Part shown: positions 8,572 to 17,717 of the stretch, in pieces
Layout of the letters: every line of letters starts with the position of its first letter
How positions within the stretch are numbered: the first letter of the stretch is position 1
Assembly (NCBI GenBank): GCA_014960805.1
Contig: CP063163.1
Coordinates: 476,001-540,000 of the forward strand
Direction: 5' to 3'
DNA length: 64,000 nt
From: Cytobacillus suaedae
GTDB taxonomy: Bacteria; Bacillota; Bacilli; Bacillales; Bacillaceae_L
Notes under the pieces: model-generated
Told to the model about the DNA's origin: nothing
Seen by the model: only the letters and a program-made list of their open reading frames with translations
Database searches by the model: none
Made by a program: the position numbers and the translations under genes

Positions 8572-9225
8572 GTGATAAAAGCGGTACTCTTTGACTTAGA
8601 TGGAACGTTGTTGGATCGAGATGCATCTGTAAAAAAGTTTATAGATGGACAATATGACCGTTTGATAGATCATGTTGGACATATAGCTAAGGATGATTAT
8701 ATTTCTAGATTTATCGAATTGGATGCAAGAGGGTACGTTTGGAAGGATAAAGTCTATCAGCAGATGGTTGAAGAATGTAACATCACAAACCTGGAGTGGA
8801 CTGATTTATTAAAGGATTATATAGAACAATTTAAGTTTCATTGTGTGCCCTTCCCGAATCTTTTAAGAATGTTAGATAGTTTAAAAGAAAAATCTCTTAA
8901 GTTAGGTATCATCACAAATGGTAGAGGACAATTTCAGTTAGATAATATAAAGGCACTTGGCATTGAAGATTACTTTGATACGATTCTTGTGTCTGAATGG
9001 GAGGGTATGAAAAAGCCTAACGTGGAGATATTTAGAAAAGCTTTGCGAAATTTAGAAGTTGATGCTAGTCAGGCTATGTTTATTGGAGACCATCCGGATA
9101 ATGATGTAAAAGCATCTATGGCTGCCGGTTTGGTTGGTGTTTGGAAAAGAGATAAACAATGGGAAGAAGTTGAAGCAGATTTTGTCGTTGAGGACCTTAT
9201 GGAAGTGATAGATATTTTAAGGTAG
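8572..9225 (+). CDS. HAD-superfamily hydrolase
   Basis: A 217-residue HAD phosphatase. Motif I DLDGTLLD is near the N-terminus (nucleophile and acid Asp), motif II ITNG follows in the middle, the motif III Lys is in GMKKPN and motif IV is GDHPDND. A helical cap lies between motifs I and II, as in YjjG/haloacid-dehalogenase-like nucleotidases. The substrate cannot be told. The GTG at 8572 is chosen because GGGGGAGAG lies just upstream and the protein then begins MIKAVLFDLDGT; the TTG at 8533 has no binding site. Confidence 0.85.
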   Translation: MIKAVLFDLDGTLLDRDASVKKFIDGQYDRLIDHVGHIAKDDYISRFIELDARGYVWKDKVYQQMVEECNITNLEWTDLLKDYIEQFKFHCVPFPNLLRMLDSLKEKSLKLGIITNGRGQFQLDNIKALGIEDYFDTILVSEWEGMKKPNVEIFRKALRNLEVDASQAMFIGDHPDNDVKASMAAGLVGVWKRDKQWEEVEADFVVEDLMEVIDILR

Positions 9226-9339
9226 TTTCTGAATATTTCTCGTTTTTTGACTATAGGGTTTAATTGTATCCAGTTTTCATTTATACTTAAAATAGTTTCG
9301 TTACTCGAAATAGTTTTATAATAAGAGAGGGGAATTTTG

Positions 9340-11148
9340 ATGCCAGAAATAATGAGAAAAACACTAATTCGTTCAGAAGTGCCAGTAGAACAAACATGGG
9401 ACTTGAGTGATTTGTTTGAAACAGAGGATGCCTGGGAAGCTGAATTACTTGCTATTCAAAATGAAATCTCAACTGTAACTCAATATAAAGGTCGTCTTGC
9501 AGAAAATGCTAAGACATTATTAGATTGTTTAAAAGCAAAAGATGAATTAAGTGAACGTGCAACCCGCGTAATGACGTTTGCTTATCTTCGTCAATCAGAA
9601 GATGGGACGAATCCTGATAACCAAGCAAACTCAGCACGTGTTGGGTCTGTGCTATCAATGATTAGTGCAAGTACTTCATTTATTGATTCTGAAATTCTTG
9701 AACTTGATGAAGAAACAATCGAAGCATACATAAAGGAAGAGCAGGGGTTAGCGGACTACAGTAAAACACTAAGTGATCTACTAGAAACAAAACCACACCG
9801 TCTTTCTCCTGATGCTGAGGAAATCTTAGCAGCTTTTGGAGAGGTTCATGATGCACCTTACATGATCTATGAAAGAAGCAAAACATCTGATATGAAGTTT
9901 TCATCTTTTACAACTAGTGATGGAGTGGAGCATCCTTTAACATTTAACTCATTCCCTAGCTATGAAGGTTCACCGGATACGGAGCTACGTAGAAAGGCAT
10001 ATGAGGCGTTTACAAATACACTCAAGCAATATCAACATACGTATGCTGCGACTTATGCTACTGAAGTGAAAAAACAAGTGATTGAAGCTAAATTACGAAA
10101 CTACGAATCTGTTACTGACATGCTTTTACATGATCAACAGGTGACAAAGGAAATGTATCATAATCAATTAGATACGATTCAATCAGAATTGGCACCGCAC
10201 ATGCGTCGTTATGCAAAACTGAAGCAACGTGTATTAGGTCTTGATAAAATGTATTACAGTGATTTAAAAGCTCCACTTGATCCCGAATTTGAGCCTAATA
10301 TTTCCTATGAAGAATCTTCAAAGGTTATTCTTGAGTCATTAAAAGTAATGGGTCCTGAATATATGGAGTTCATGGAACAAGGAATCAATAACCGTTGGTG
10401 CGACCTTGCGGATAATGTAGGGAAAAGATCAGGTGCATTCTGCTCAAGTCCATATGGTGTTCATCCATATATTTTAATGACATGGAACGATTCAATGCGA
10501 AATACATTTACATTGGCTCATGAATTAGGGCATGCGGGGCATTTTGCAATGGCAGGTCGCTATCAAACAATCTCGAACACTAGACCGTCAAGGTACTTTA
10601 TTGAGGCTCCATCAACGATGAATGAAATGCTATTGAGTCAGCATATTTTATCTCAGCCAAATGATGAGCGTATGCGTAGATGGGTTATTCTTCAATCACT
10701 AGGTACGTATTACCACAACTTTGTTACGCATGTACTTGAAGGAGAACTGCAACGCCGCGTATATGATTTAGCGGAACAAGGTAAGCCAATTACGGCTAAA
10801 TTGTTAAACGAGCAAAAATTGGAGCTTCTTTCAAACTTCTGGGGAGATGCAGTTGAAATGGATGAAGGAGCAGGCTTAACGTGGATGCGTCAACCTCACT
10901 ACTATATGGGGTTATATCCTTATACGTACTCTGCAGGACTAACTGCTTCTACTGCCGCAGCACAAATGATACAAGAGGAAGGTCAACCAGCTGTCGACCG
11001 TTGGTTATCCGTGCTAAAAGCAGGAGGTACACTGAAGCCACTTGACCTAATGAAACAAGCAGGTGTAGATATGTCTACCCCAGAGCCAATCAAAAAAGCA
11101 GTATCTTATGTAGGCTCACTCATCGACGAACTCGAAAAAAGCTACTAA
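9340..11148 (+). CDS. pepF: Oligoendopeptidase F (M3 family)
   Basis: The 602-residue zinc peptidase carries HELGH at 394-398, with the downstream Glu in FIEAPSTMNEML as likely third zinc ligand. The N-terminal helical region (about 1-190) is the lid typical of PepF, which cleaves short peptides in the cytoplasm. The ATG at 9340 has a GAGGGG site 7 nt upstream; the TTG at 9337 is not needed. The gene stands alone, and a family A palindrome followed by six Ts closes it. Confidence 0.93.
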   Translation: MPEIMRKTLIRSEVPVEQTWDLSDLFETEDAWEAELLAIQNEISTVTQYKGRLAENAKTLLDCLKAKDELSERATRVMTFAYLRQSEDGTNPDNQANSARVGSVLSMISASTSFIDSEILELDEETIEAYIKEEQGLADYSKTLSDLLETKPHRLSPDAEEILAAFGEVHDAPYMIYERSKTSDMKFSSFTTSDGVEHPLTFNSFPSYEGSPDTELRRKAYEAFTNTLKQYQHTYAATYATEVKKQVIEAKLRNYESVTDMLLHDQQVTKEMYHNQLDTIQSELAPHMRRYAKLKQRVLGLDKMYYSDLKAPLDPEFEPNISYEESSKVILESLKVMGPEYMEFMEQGINNRWCDLADNVGKRSGAFCSSPYGVHPYILMTWNDSMRNTFTLAHELGHAGHFAMAGRYQTISNTRPSRYFIEAPSTMNEMLLSQHILSQPNDERMRRWVILQSLGTYYHNFVTHVLEGELQRRVYDLAEQGKPITAKLLNEQKLELLSNFWGDAVEMDEGAGLTWMRQPHYYMGLYPYTYSAGLTASTAAAQMIQEEGQPAVDRWLSVLKAGGTLKPLDLMKQAGVDMSTPEPIKKAVSYVGSLIDELEKSY

Positions 11149-11153
11149 AATAT

Positions 11154-11228
11154 GTCCTTTGGGGCCTGTCCTTTGGGGCCTGACCCCCGGCGCGTTAAAG
11201 TGTTAACGTGCTGGGGGTCAGGTTTTTT
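11154..11228. repeat. Family A palindrome, copy 1 (acts as terminator)
   Basis: A tandem 14-bp direct repeat (TGTCCTTTGGGGCC, 11154-11167 and 11168-11181) leads into a full palindrome at 11175-11222 with arms GGGGCCTGACCCCC and GGGGGTCAGG. Six Ts follow, so it can terminate pepF. It also overlaps the 3' end of the convergent thermonuclease gene. Confidence 0.85.
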
Positions 11229-11982
11229 ATTGTTTTGGAGGGCGGAAACCAGCTTTAATAGCCTCCTCCTCGGTGCAGAACATGACCTCGGGCTTTGTTT
11301 TCTCATACCATGGCGAGTCAGGGGTATGATAAATTTTTTCTGATGAGGAATTAATATTTCCTTTGATGTTGCAATCGGATGAAACAGAATCTGTATTTGT
11401 ATTGGACTCATCTACTTCTGAATTAAATCCATCTTCTCGTACATAGTCCTCTATCTCCCAAATTCCTTTACCTTCTTTTTGAGCTTCTTTTTGCAAGGCA
11501 GTAAATTGATCAATATATCGGGTATTTGGCGGATACACGTAGGCTACTCTAGCAAGTCCTTCTTTTAGTAGTTCCTCTTGTAGCATCTTTCCATCAACAT
11601 ACACATAGGCTAATAGCCTTCCATACTTATCTCTATTGGCTCCAATATCAAACTCTAGTTCGATGGTATTTGCCTGGTGGATTAACTGACTTGTAAATTC
11701 TTTTGCTTCTTGTCCAAAGGGTTGCTTTCCTAAACGAGGATGTGACGTTTCTGGTGTATCAATTAAAAGAAATCGAACACTTTCTTCCTGCCCGTTATAG
11801 AATACGGAAACAGTATCCCCGTCAATTCCACGATCTAACTCAACTTCAATTTTTGCAAAAGAAGAGCCTGTACTTTGATCTTCATGAGATACATTTTCGG
11901 TATCGGGAGTATTTATATTGGCGCATCCATATAGAACAATAGTTAATACAAAAACAAAGCTAAATGATAGATATTTCCTCAT
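11227..11982 (-). CDS. Thermonuclease-like (SNase) lipoprotein
   Basis: The 251-residue protein has a signal peptide with lipobox LYGC (Cys19) and a staphylococcal nuclease domain (about 45-165). Motifs seen include DRGIDGDTVSV, VRFLLIDTPET, GQEAKEFT and NRDKYGRLLAYVYVDG, covering the Ca-binding Asp and the catalytic Arg/Glu regions. A separate C-terminal module (about 205-251) reads CNIKGNINSS ... IYHTPDSPWYEKTKPEVMFCTEEEAIKAGFR, a Cys-paired pattern found C-terminal to other secreted Bacillus nucleases ('sunset'-like; recalled, not checked). It probably degrades extracellular DNA or RNA at the cell surface. AAAAGGA precedes the ATG. Confidence 0.85.
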   Translation of the reverse strand: MRKYLSFSFVFVLTIVLYGCANINTPDTENVSHEDQSTGSSFAKIEVELDRGIDGDTVSVFYNGQEESVRFLLIDTPETSHPRLGKQPFGQEAKEFTSQLIHQANTIELEFDIGANRDKYGRLLAYVYVDGKMLQEELLKEGLARVAYVYPPNTRYIDQFTALQKEAQKEGKGIWEIEDYVREDGFNSEVDESNTNTDSVSSDCNIKGNINSSSEKIYHTPDSPWYEKTKPEVMFCTEEEAIKAGFRPPKQ

Positions 11983-12102
11983 GTTTTCAATTCCTTTTGT
12001 GGATCTTTTGAGTCTATTTTAAGTCATTATTTTAGCAGATTTTAAGTGATAAAACATTATCACTATGTATAACGTAACAAAAGTGAATGCGAATTAGTCC
12101 AC

Positions 12103-12133
12103 TAACGCATTACCGCGCCGGGGGTCAGGCCCC
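12103..12133. repeat. Family A half-element, copy 2
   Basis: Only the right arm is present: TAACGCATTACC then GCGCCGGGGGTCAGGCCCC. No matching left arm is found upstream. Confidence 0.75.
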
Positions 12134-12255
12134 AAAATGTGCAAAATGCGTCAAGATTTTTAATAGAATTTTTATAATAAATTTTCAAAAAAATCGGTAT
12201 ATAAAGTTTTCTATTGGGTGATTATAAAACTAATTTAATGGAAGGAGGTTATGTG

Positions 12256-12426
12256 ATGGAAGCAGATATGACGGTTGATGAAGTGATGACTGGTATTCAA
12301 AGGCTCATGAAACTTGAGGAAAATATGAACAAGAAGAAAGTTAAAAAGTCTCATCCTCAGTTAATGAAGAATGCCCTTTATTATTTTTCTGATTGGGAAA
12401 GTGCAATTAAAAAAAGTATTTCGTAG
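12256..12426 (+). CDS. Small hypothetical protein (56 aa)
   Basis: A 56-residue frame starting MEADMTVDEVMTGIQRLMKLEE, with an AGGAGG site 7 nt upstream of ATG 12256. It is predicted mostly helical: an acidic first helix, a Lys-rich centre (NKKKVKKSHPQ) and a second helix (LMKNALYYFSDWESAIKKSI). It has no membrane segment. It stands alone after an AT-rich leader. I recognise no family; the excellent start signal makes it likely real. Confidence 0.65.
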   Translation: MEADMTVDEVMTGIQRLMKLEENMNKKKVKKSHPQLMKNALYYFSDWESAIKKSIS

Positions 12427-12643
12427 AAGGTTACATAGTTTGAAGGCATCTTAGAAATCTTTACAAACTAACTATGATTACACAAGATATCGGTTAATTC
12501 TTGTGGGGAGAGTTTGCTGTAGGAAGTAGAGTTCTTAATGGTAGGTTTCTAAAGTATTTCTGATTAATGGAATAAAGAATCCTCCCATTGGGCCTGAGGA
12601 AATCTTTGTTTTCGTATTCTTGGTAGTTGGGCAAGAAAGCACT
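12427..12643. other. Intergenic region, no gene seen
   Basis: It holds an imperfect inverted repeat (CATAGTTTG ... CAAACTAACTATG, about 12436-12475) that may end the small upstream gene. No open frame with a ribosome binding site is present. Confidence 0.5.
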
Positions 12644-12675
12644 AAAGCTCTCGCCGAGTTTTAGACGAGAGCTCT
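12644..12675 (-). terminator. Putative terminator of the dehydrogenase operon
   Basis: The stem AGCTCTCG / CGAGAGCT lies 15 nt after the aldehyde dehydrogenase stop on the minus strand. The T-run is poor (GCTTTCTT). Confidence 0.5.
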
Positions 12676-12689
12676 AGTTTACTAATGGT

Positions 12690-14060
12690 TTATTTAAGTA
12701 ATAGTTTAATCTTTTTAAGCCCATTTTTTACATTTGGATACCTTAACGGGATATCGAACTTAGTCGTCTGTTTTAGGACGCTTTTTTTGTGTGAAAAAGT
12801 ATCAAAACTTCCTTTACCATGATAGGCACCCGTTCCGCTTGGACCAACACCACCAAATGGGAGATAAGGGTTTGCGATATGGTAGATTGTGTCATTAATA
12901 CACCCTCCACCAAATGAAACACTGCTCAGTACTTCCTGTTGAACATTTTCACTTTCTGAAAAAATATAGAGGGCCAGTGGCTTAGGATGGTTATGAATGC
13001 CTTCGATGACTTCTGTTAAATGACTATACTCTAAGATTGGTAGGATTGGGCCAAAGATTTCATCCTGCATAACAGGATCTTCCCATGAAATATTGGTTAG
13101 TAAAGTTGGTTCAATTAGCAACTTTTTAGTGTCGACCTTTCCTCCAAGGAGGGTCTCACCATTTGAGAGAAAGGATGAAAGTCTTTTAAAATGATTTTCA
13201 CTAACGATGCGCGTGTAATTTTCATTATTAAGCGAATTTTCACCATATAACTCTTTAATCGAATCTTTAAAATATGTGAGGAATTCATCTCTACTATCTT
13301 TATGAAGATATAAATAATCAGGAGCAATGCAGGTTTGGCCAGCATTTGTAAACTTACCCCATGCTACTCTCTTTGCAGCTATTTTAAGGTTGGCATCCTT
13401 ATGGATGATACAAGGACTTTTTCCTCCTAGCTCTAAGGTAATTGGAGTAAGGTTTTTAGAGGCTGCCTCCATAATAATTTTTCCTACTGGAACACTACCG
13501 GTAAAAAAGATATAATCTGATTTCTCTTTTAACAGGGCTTGGCTCGTTTCGATTCCACCTAGTGCTACAGTGACAAACTCTTCTGGGAAGGTATCCTTAA
13601 TTAATTGAGCTACAACTTCAGAGGTTTTTGGTGTGAATTCTGAAGGCTTTAAGATGGCACAATTCCCAGCAGCAATTGCTCCAATTAAAGGAGAAATTGA
13701 TAATTGAAAAGGATAATTCCAGGGTGCAATAATAAGGGCCACTCCATAGGGTTCGGAATAAATATAACTAGTTGAACCTATATGAGTCATAGGTGTTTTT
13801 GCTTTTTCAGGCTTAGCCCATGGACGTAAGTTACTCAGTATGAAGCTGATTTCCTTAAGGACAAATCCTATTTCTGTTGAATATGCATCAAACTCCGACT
13901 TGTTCAAATCTGCTTTAAGTGAATCGATAAGTTGTTTTTCATTTTTTTGAACAGCGGCTTTTAAATCTTCTAAAGCCTTCATTCGAAAGTCGATTTCTTT
14001 TGTCTTATTAGTACGGAAAAACGCTCTTTGTTTATTATATATTTCACTATAGTCAGTCAT
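12690..14060 (-). CDS. Aldehyde dehydrogenase (class 3 / YwdH-like)
   Basis: The 456-residue NAD(P)-dependent aldehyde dehydrogenase has IAPWNYPFQL (cofactor pocket), FTGSVPVGK (Rossmann loop), the general-base Glu in TLELGGKSP and the catalytic Cys in NAGQTCIAPDYL. The length fits class 3 fatty-aldehyde enzymes, and the C-terminal tail (FDIPLRYPNVKNGLKKIKLLLK) is amphipathic and basic, as in membrane-associated members. It follows an iron-type alcohol dehydrogenase by 30 nt, so the pair likely oxidises an alcohol to an acid in two steps. The substrate is unknown. Confidence 0.88.
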   Translation of the reverse strand: MTDYSEIYNKQRAFFRTNKTKEIDFRMKALEDLKAAVQKNEKQLIDSLKADLNKSEFDAYSTEIGFVLKEISFILSNLRPWAKPEKAKTPMTHIGSTSYIYSEPYGVALIIAPWNYPFQLSISPLIGAIAAGNCAILKPSEFTPKTSEVVAQLIKDTFPEEFVTVALGGIETSQALLKEKSDYIFFTGSVPVGKIIMEAASKNLTPITLELGGKSPCIIHKDANLKIAAKRVAWGKFTNAGQTCIAPDYLYLHKDSRDEFLTYFKDSIKELYGENSLNNENYTRIVSENHFKRLSSFLSNGETLLGGKVDTKKLLIEPTLLTNISWEDPVMQDEIFGPILPILEYSHLTEVIEGIHNHPKPLALYIFSESENVQQEVLSSVSFGGGCINDTIYHIANPYLPFGGVGPSGTGAYHGKGSFDTFSHKKSVLKQTTKFDIPLRYPNVKNGLKKIKLLLK

Positions 14061-14090
14061 AGTAGATTCTCCTTTAGTTTGAAGAGGTAT

Positions 14091-15290
14091 CTATTCTTTA
14101 ATAAGGTCATAAAGGTAGTATAAATCTTTCTTATCTAAAATCCTAGGAACAGGATATAGAGGGTTGGCTTCTTTAAAAGCTCGGTCAACCATAACTGGTA
14201 TATCCAGGTCAACGATGCCGCTGACTTTAGTTGGTATATTCATTTGTTGGTTTAGGGATTTTATGGCTTCAATAAACTTTTTAGACTTCTGCTCAGTTGT
14301 GTCGGTTGCTTCACTTATGCCTACGTGGTCAGCTAGCTCGGATAAAGGTTTATGAACAACTGAACCATAGTATTCAAGAACGTATGGCAATACGATGGCA
14401 TTGGCTAATCCATGCGGAATCGAATAAAACCCTCCAAGGGTATGGGCGATGGCATGCACATAGCCGACAAATGCACGGGTAAACGCGGCACCTGCTAAGT
14501 AGGCGGCTTTTTGCATATTTGTGCGTGCAGATAGGTTTGAACCGTTAGAGTATGCTTCCAGTAGATTTTCAAAAATCAGTTTAGTAGCTTCAAGACTATA
14601 TTGTCTAGTCTCTGTCGTATTGCTTTTACCGATATAAGCCTCAACTGCATGTGTAAGCGCATCTATTCCTGTGGTCGATGTAATATGTGTTGGAAGGTTA
14701 ACCGTTAGTAAAGGATCTAGTACAGCATAGTGTGGCATTAAGGCCATATCAATTATCGCATATTTTTCATGGGTTTTACTATTAGAAATGATAGCTGCCA
14801 CAGTTGCTTCACTACCGGTTCCAGCTGTAGTTGGGATTGCGAAAAGTGGAGGAATGCTTTTTCGAACCTTTAGTTCCCCTTTTAATTGGGGGATGGTTTT
14901 ATTCGGTCTGGCTATGCGTGCACCTACACCTTTAGCACAGTCCATCGGAGAACCTCCTCCAAAGGCAACGATAGCCTCACAGTTGTTCTTTTTATATAGC
15001 TCTAGTGCTACTTCAATATTGTCAATGGTCGGGTTTGGAATGGTTTTATCATAGATTATAAATTCGATTCCCTCTGTTTGTAGACGTTCTATTAATGGAT
15101 TCATTAGCCCAATGGAGGTTATTCCTTGGTCTGTAACAATAAGCACCTTGTTAATACCTTTGGCTTTAATGAGTGGTGGTAGTTTAAATAAACTATTTTC
15201 TCCTTCTAATAGCTCCGGGTCACGCCAAGGAAGAATACGTGAAACAACCCTAAAAACCCCCTGATACGATCGACAATATACCTTATACAC
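14091..15290 (-). CDS. Iron-containing alcohol dehydrogenase
   Basis: A group III (iron-dependent) alcohol dehydrogenase of 399 residues. It has the NAD-binding GGGSPMDCAKG, the TTAGTGSEAT motif and the metal-binding GIDALTHAVEAY and AIAHTLGGFYSIPHGLANA segments (Asp and three His ligands). GTG 15290 is preferred because it gives the start MYKVYCRSYQGVFRV and has GGTGGGGGA just upstream; the longer frame from 15326 adds a Lys/Arg-rich stretch with no binding site. It heads a two-gene operon with the aldehyde dehydrogenase. Confidence 0.88.
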   Translation of the reverse strand: MYKVYCRSYQGVFRVVSRILPWRDPELLEGENSLFKLPPLIKAKGINKVLIVTDQGITSIGLMNPLIERLQTEGIEFIIYDKTIPNPTIDNIEVALELYKKNNCEAIVAFGGGSPMDCAKGVGARIARPNKTIPQLKGELKVRKSIPPLFAIPTTAGTGSEATVAAIISNSKTHEKYAIIDMALMPHYAVLDPLLTVNLPTHITSTTGIDALTHAVEAYIGKSNTTETRQYSLEATKLIFENLLEAYSNGSNLSARTNMQKAAYLAGAAFTRAFVGYVHAIAHTLGGFYSIPHGLANAIVLPYVLEYYGSVVHKPLSELADHVGISEATDTTEQKSKKFIEAIKSLNQQMNIPTKVSGIVDLDIPVMVDRAFKEANPLYPVPRILDKKDLYYLYDLIKE

Positions 15291-15400
15291 CAATATCCCC
15301 CACCTTCGTTTATGCTTCACAAGCATTTTCTACTCTACTAAAAACTGTATGTGGACTTTGTACACTTTAAAACGAAATTCCCTCTAAAAATTTGTCGGAA

Positions 15401-15436
15401 GGGGCCTGACCCCCGGTGGTTTAAAGTGTTAAAGTG
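15401..15436. repeat. Family A half-element, copy 3
   Basis: Only the left arm is present: GGGGCCTGACCCCCGGTGG followed by TTTAAAGTGTTAAAGTG, with no right arm. Confidence 0.75.
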
Positions 15437-15493
15437 AATGGTTCAAAGAAAGCAACAATCCTATGGACCGTTGCTTTAGGAGAGAAAGAAAAC

Positions 15494-15928
15494 TTAGCTT
15501 CTTTCTCTTAGCTTTTTGTGCAGTTGGTTTAAGTTTTTCATAAGTTGTTCGTACTCTTCAAGCTCGATCTTACAAGCGTGAATTTCTTTTGAAATCGTTT
15601 CTGTTATAGGGTGCTTTTGTTCGATTGCTTTAGTTTGAAGGTGTACTAAAACCTTTCGTTCATCTAAAGTGGACCGAACCTTTTTGAGCCAACCATGTCC
15701 TTCCATCCGTGATAGCATGGGAGTTAGTGTTCCTGTTCCTAGGCCAAGTTTTTCTCCTAACTCTTTAACAGTGAGGCCATCTTGTTCCCATAAAGCAAGC
15801 AGAACTAGGTACTGTGGATAAGTTAGGTTAAAGGGCTGAAGAATACTCGTATACAATCTCGTGAATTCTCCGGCTGTTTCATAGACTGCAAAGCACAATT
15901 GTTTTTCTAGCGTAAAGAAATCGTTCAT
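15494..15928 (-). CDS. MarR-family regulator, OhrR type
   Basis: A 144-residue winged-helix regulator resembling OhrR. The N-terminal LEKQLCFAVYETAGEFTRLY carries a Cys at position 12, matching the peroxide-sensing Cys of B. subtilis OhrR, and LTYPQYLVLLALWEQDGLTVKELGEKLGL ... TGTLTPMLSRMEGHGWLKKVRS is the DNA-binding part. Oxidation of the Cys would release it from DNA. It lies 35 nt downstream of a glutathione peroxidase gene, so it probably controls that operon. The palindromes at 16483-16522 are candidate operators. Confidence 0.83.
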   Translation of the reverse strand: MNDFFTLEKQLCFAVYETAGEFTRLYTSILQPFNLTYPQYLVLLALWEQDGLTVKELGEKLGLGTGTLTPMLSRMEGHGWLKKVRSTLDERKVLVHLQTKAIEQKHPITETISKEIHACKIELEEYEQLMKNLNQLHKKLRERS

Positions 15929-15963
15929 ACTACCACCTGACTGAAAATATATAGATTTAAGGA

Positions 15964-16443
15964 TTATCCTAGAAGTTTTAGTAGGTCAGCTTCAATTTTT
16001 TTTGGTTCTGTAGTTGGGGCATAGCGTTCAACTACTTTTCCATCACGTCCAACTAGGAATTTTGTGAAATTCCACTTAATGTTACTTGTTAAAATGCCTT
16101 TCTTTTCTGTTTTCAAAAAAGAAAATAATGGGTCTGCATTGTCTCCGTTTACATCAATCTTTGCAAACATCGGGAAGGAAACACCATAGTTTAATTGGCA
16201 AAATTGAGTAGTCTCATCAATATTCTCAAATTCTTGATTGTTAAATTGGTCACAAGGAAATCCTAAAATCTCTAATCCTTGATCTTTGTATTTTTCATAT
16301 AATTCCTGAAGCCCTTTAAATTGAGGTGTGAATCCACATTTACTAGCGGTATTTACAATAATGAGGGGTTGCCCTTCAAAATCCTTTAATGATCTCAGTT
16401 CACCGTTTGGTTTCTTCACATTAAAATCAAAAACAGTTTCCAT
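15964..16443 (-). CDS. bsaA: Glutathione peroxidase-family thiol peroxidase (BsaA/Gpx)
   Basis: A 159-residue thioredoxin-fold peroxidase. The peroxidatic Cys36 is in [12 protein letters not shown], with the companion Gln and Trp in [11 protein letters not shown] and [10 protein letters not shown]. In bacteria these enzymes reduce organic or hydrogen peroxide with thioredoxin rather than glutathione. AAGGAGGATATT precedes the ATG. It is first in an operon with an OhrR-type regulator, which fits a peroxide-inducible unit. Confidence 0.9.
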   Translation of the reverse strand: METVFDFNVKKPNGELRSLKDFEGQPLIIVNTASKCGFTPQFKGLQELYEKYKDQGLEILGFPCDQFNNQEFENIDETTQFCQLNYGVSFPMFAKIDVNGDNADPLFSFLKTEKKGILTSNIKWNFTKFLVGRDGKVVERYAPTTEPKKIEADLLKLLG

Positions 16444-16482
16444 TTCTACAATATCCTCCTTACATAATTTCCGAGTGATATA

Positions 16483-16522
16483 AATCGTGTACGATTAAAT
16501 CTTACTCGATTTAAAATCGAGT
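16483..16522. promoter_or_regulatory. Candidate operator palindromes upstream of bsaA
   Basis: Two inverted repeats lie 40-80 nt upstream of bsaA: AATCGTGTACGATT (16483-16496) and a perfect 9-1-9 palindrome from ACTCGATTT to AAATCGAGT (16504-16522). AT-rich palindromes are the usual OhrR/MarR targets. Binding by the co-transcribed regulator is an inference. Confidence 0.55.
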
Positions 16523-16541
16523 ATCAAGAGATGTGTCTTGT

Positions 16542-16577
16542 GGGGCCTGACCCCCGGCGCTTTAAAGGGATAAAGTC
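16542..16577. repeat. Family A half-element, copy 4
   Basis: The left arm GGGGCCTGACCCCCGGCGC is followed by TTTAAAGGGATAAAG, with no right arm. Confidence 0.75.
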
Positions 16578-16613
16578 TGGTCTTTTTGTTCATACTTAGT
16601 ATGGGTGATGATA

Positions 16614-17543
16614 ATGCCGTGTAGAACGAGTGAGGAGTTATTTGAGTTAGTAGAAGAGGCGAAGAAGTATACAGTCGAGGGAAAGGTAGCAGATTATATT
16701 CCTGCACTGGGAAGAGCGAATCCAGATGATTTATCCATTGCGATTCATTATCCAGATGGACGTTGTATATCTGCAGGTGATATTGATAAGAAGTTTACAC
16801 TTCAAAGTATATCAAAGGTAATCAGTCTTGCCCTTGTATTAATTGAAAGCGGACCTGAGTATGTGTTTGAGCGAGTGGGAATGGAGCCAACTGGTGACCC
16901 TTTCAATTCTATTGTGAAACTAGAAACGATGGGAGTAGCAAAACCACTAAACCCAATGATCAATGCAGGTGCTTTAGTTGTAACACATATGATTAAAGGA
17001 AAATCCGCCCAGGATAGATTTGAAAAACTAATTCAATTTATCCGTGATTTAGCAGGGGATCAAGATATTAGCTACTGTAAAGAGGTAGCACAATCAGAGT
17101 ATGAGACAGCTGATTTAAACAGAGCACTTTGCTATTTTTTAAAGCAACATAATATTCTTGAAGAAGATGTAGAGGGTTTAATCAGTTTATATACAAAACA
17201 GTGTGCGATTGAAATGAACTGTTTGGATTTGGCAAGAATCGGTGAGGTATTTGCGATGGATGGGGTTGATCCTCTTACAGGAAAACAGATTATGCCTAAG
17301 GATGTTGCACGTATTTGTAAAACCTTCATGGTGACTTGTGGAATGTATAATGCCTCTGGGGAATTTGCGATTAAAATCGGAATACCTGCCAAGAGTGGGG
17401 TATCAGGTGGCATTATGGGGTCTGTTCCTGGAAAGTTTGGAGTTGGAATATTCGGACCAGCCCTAGATGAAAAAGGGAATAGTATAGCAGGGATCAAACT
17501 GTTGGAAATTCTATCAAAAAACTATAATCTAAGTATGTTTTAA
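16614..17543 (+). CDS. glsA: Glutaminase (YlaM/GlsA type)
   Basis: A 309-residue serine-dependent glutaminase converting glutamine to glutamate and ammonia. Signs include the catalytic S-x-x-K in [25 protein letters not shown], the Tyr/Asn segments around [19 protein letters not shown] and the C-terminal [26 protein letters not shown] 16614 is chosen because the start [18 protein letters not shown] then lines up with B. subtilis YlaM (also 309 aa, from memory). The ribosome binding site (GGGTG) is weak. A full family A palindrome follows the stop. Confidence 0.9.
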   Translation: MPCRTSEELFELVEEAKKYTVEGKVADYIPALGRANPDDLSIAIHYPDGRCISAGDIDKKFTLQSISKVISLALVLIESGPEYVFERVGMEPTGDPFNSIVKLETMGVAKPLNPMINAGALVVTHMIKGKSAQDRFEKLIQFIRDLAGDQDISYCKEVAQSEYETADLNRALCYFLKQHNILEEDVEGLISLYTKQCAIEMNCLDLARIGEVFAMDGVDPLTGKQIMPKDVARICKTFMVTCGMYNASGEFAIKIGIPAKSGVSGGIMGSVPGKFGVGIFGPALDEKGNSIAGIKLLEILSKNYNLSMF

Positions 17544-17548
17544 AACAA

Positions 17549-17602
17549 TGGGGCCTGACCCCCGGTGCTGTAAAGCGTTAACGCACCGGGGGTCAGGCCC
17601 CA
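17549..17602. repeat. Family A palindrome, copy 5 (full)
   Basis: Arms GGGGCCTGACCCCCGGTGC and GCACCGGGGGTCAGGCCCC are separated by about 14 nt and followed by five Ts. It sits 6 nt after glsA and may terminate it. Confidence 0.9.
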
Positions 17603-17608
17603 TTTTTG

Positions 17609-17637
17609 TTCATAAATTTGTCACTTTAATGTATATA
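17609..17637 (+). promoter_or_regulatory. Candidate promoter of the ba3 oxidase operon
   Basis: TTCATA (17609-17614), a 17-nt spacer and TATATA (17632-17637) lie about 80 nt upstream of the first gene. The -35 is imperfect. Confidence 0.4.
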
Positions 17638-17717
17638 CAAGTGATTCAGTTCACTTCTATGGGAGCGGTTACCTACTAAGATGTAAGTATATCAAATGTA
17701 TAAGGGGGTACCTTTCA

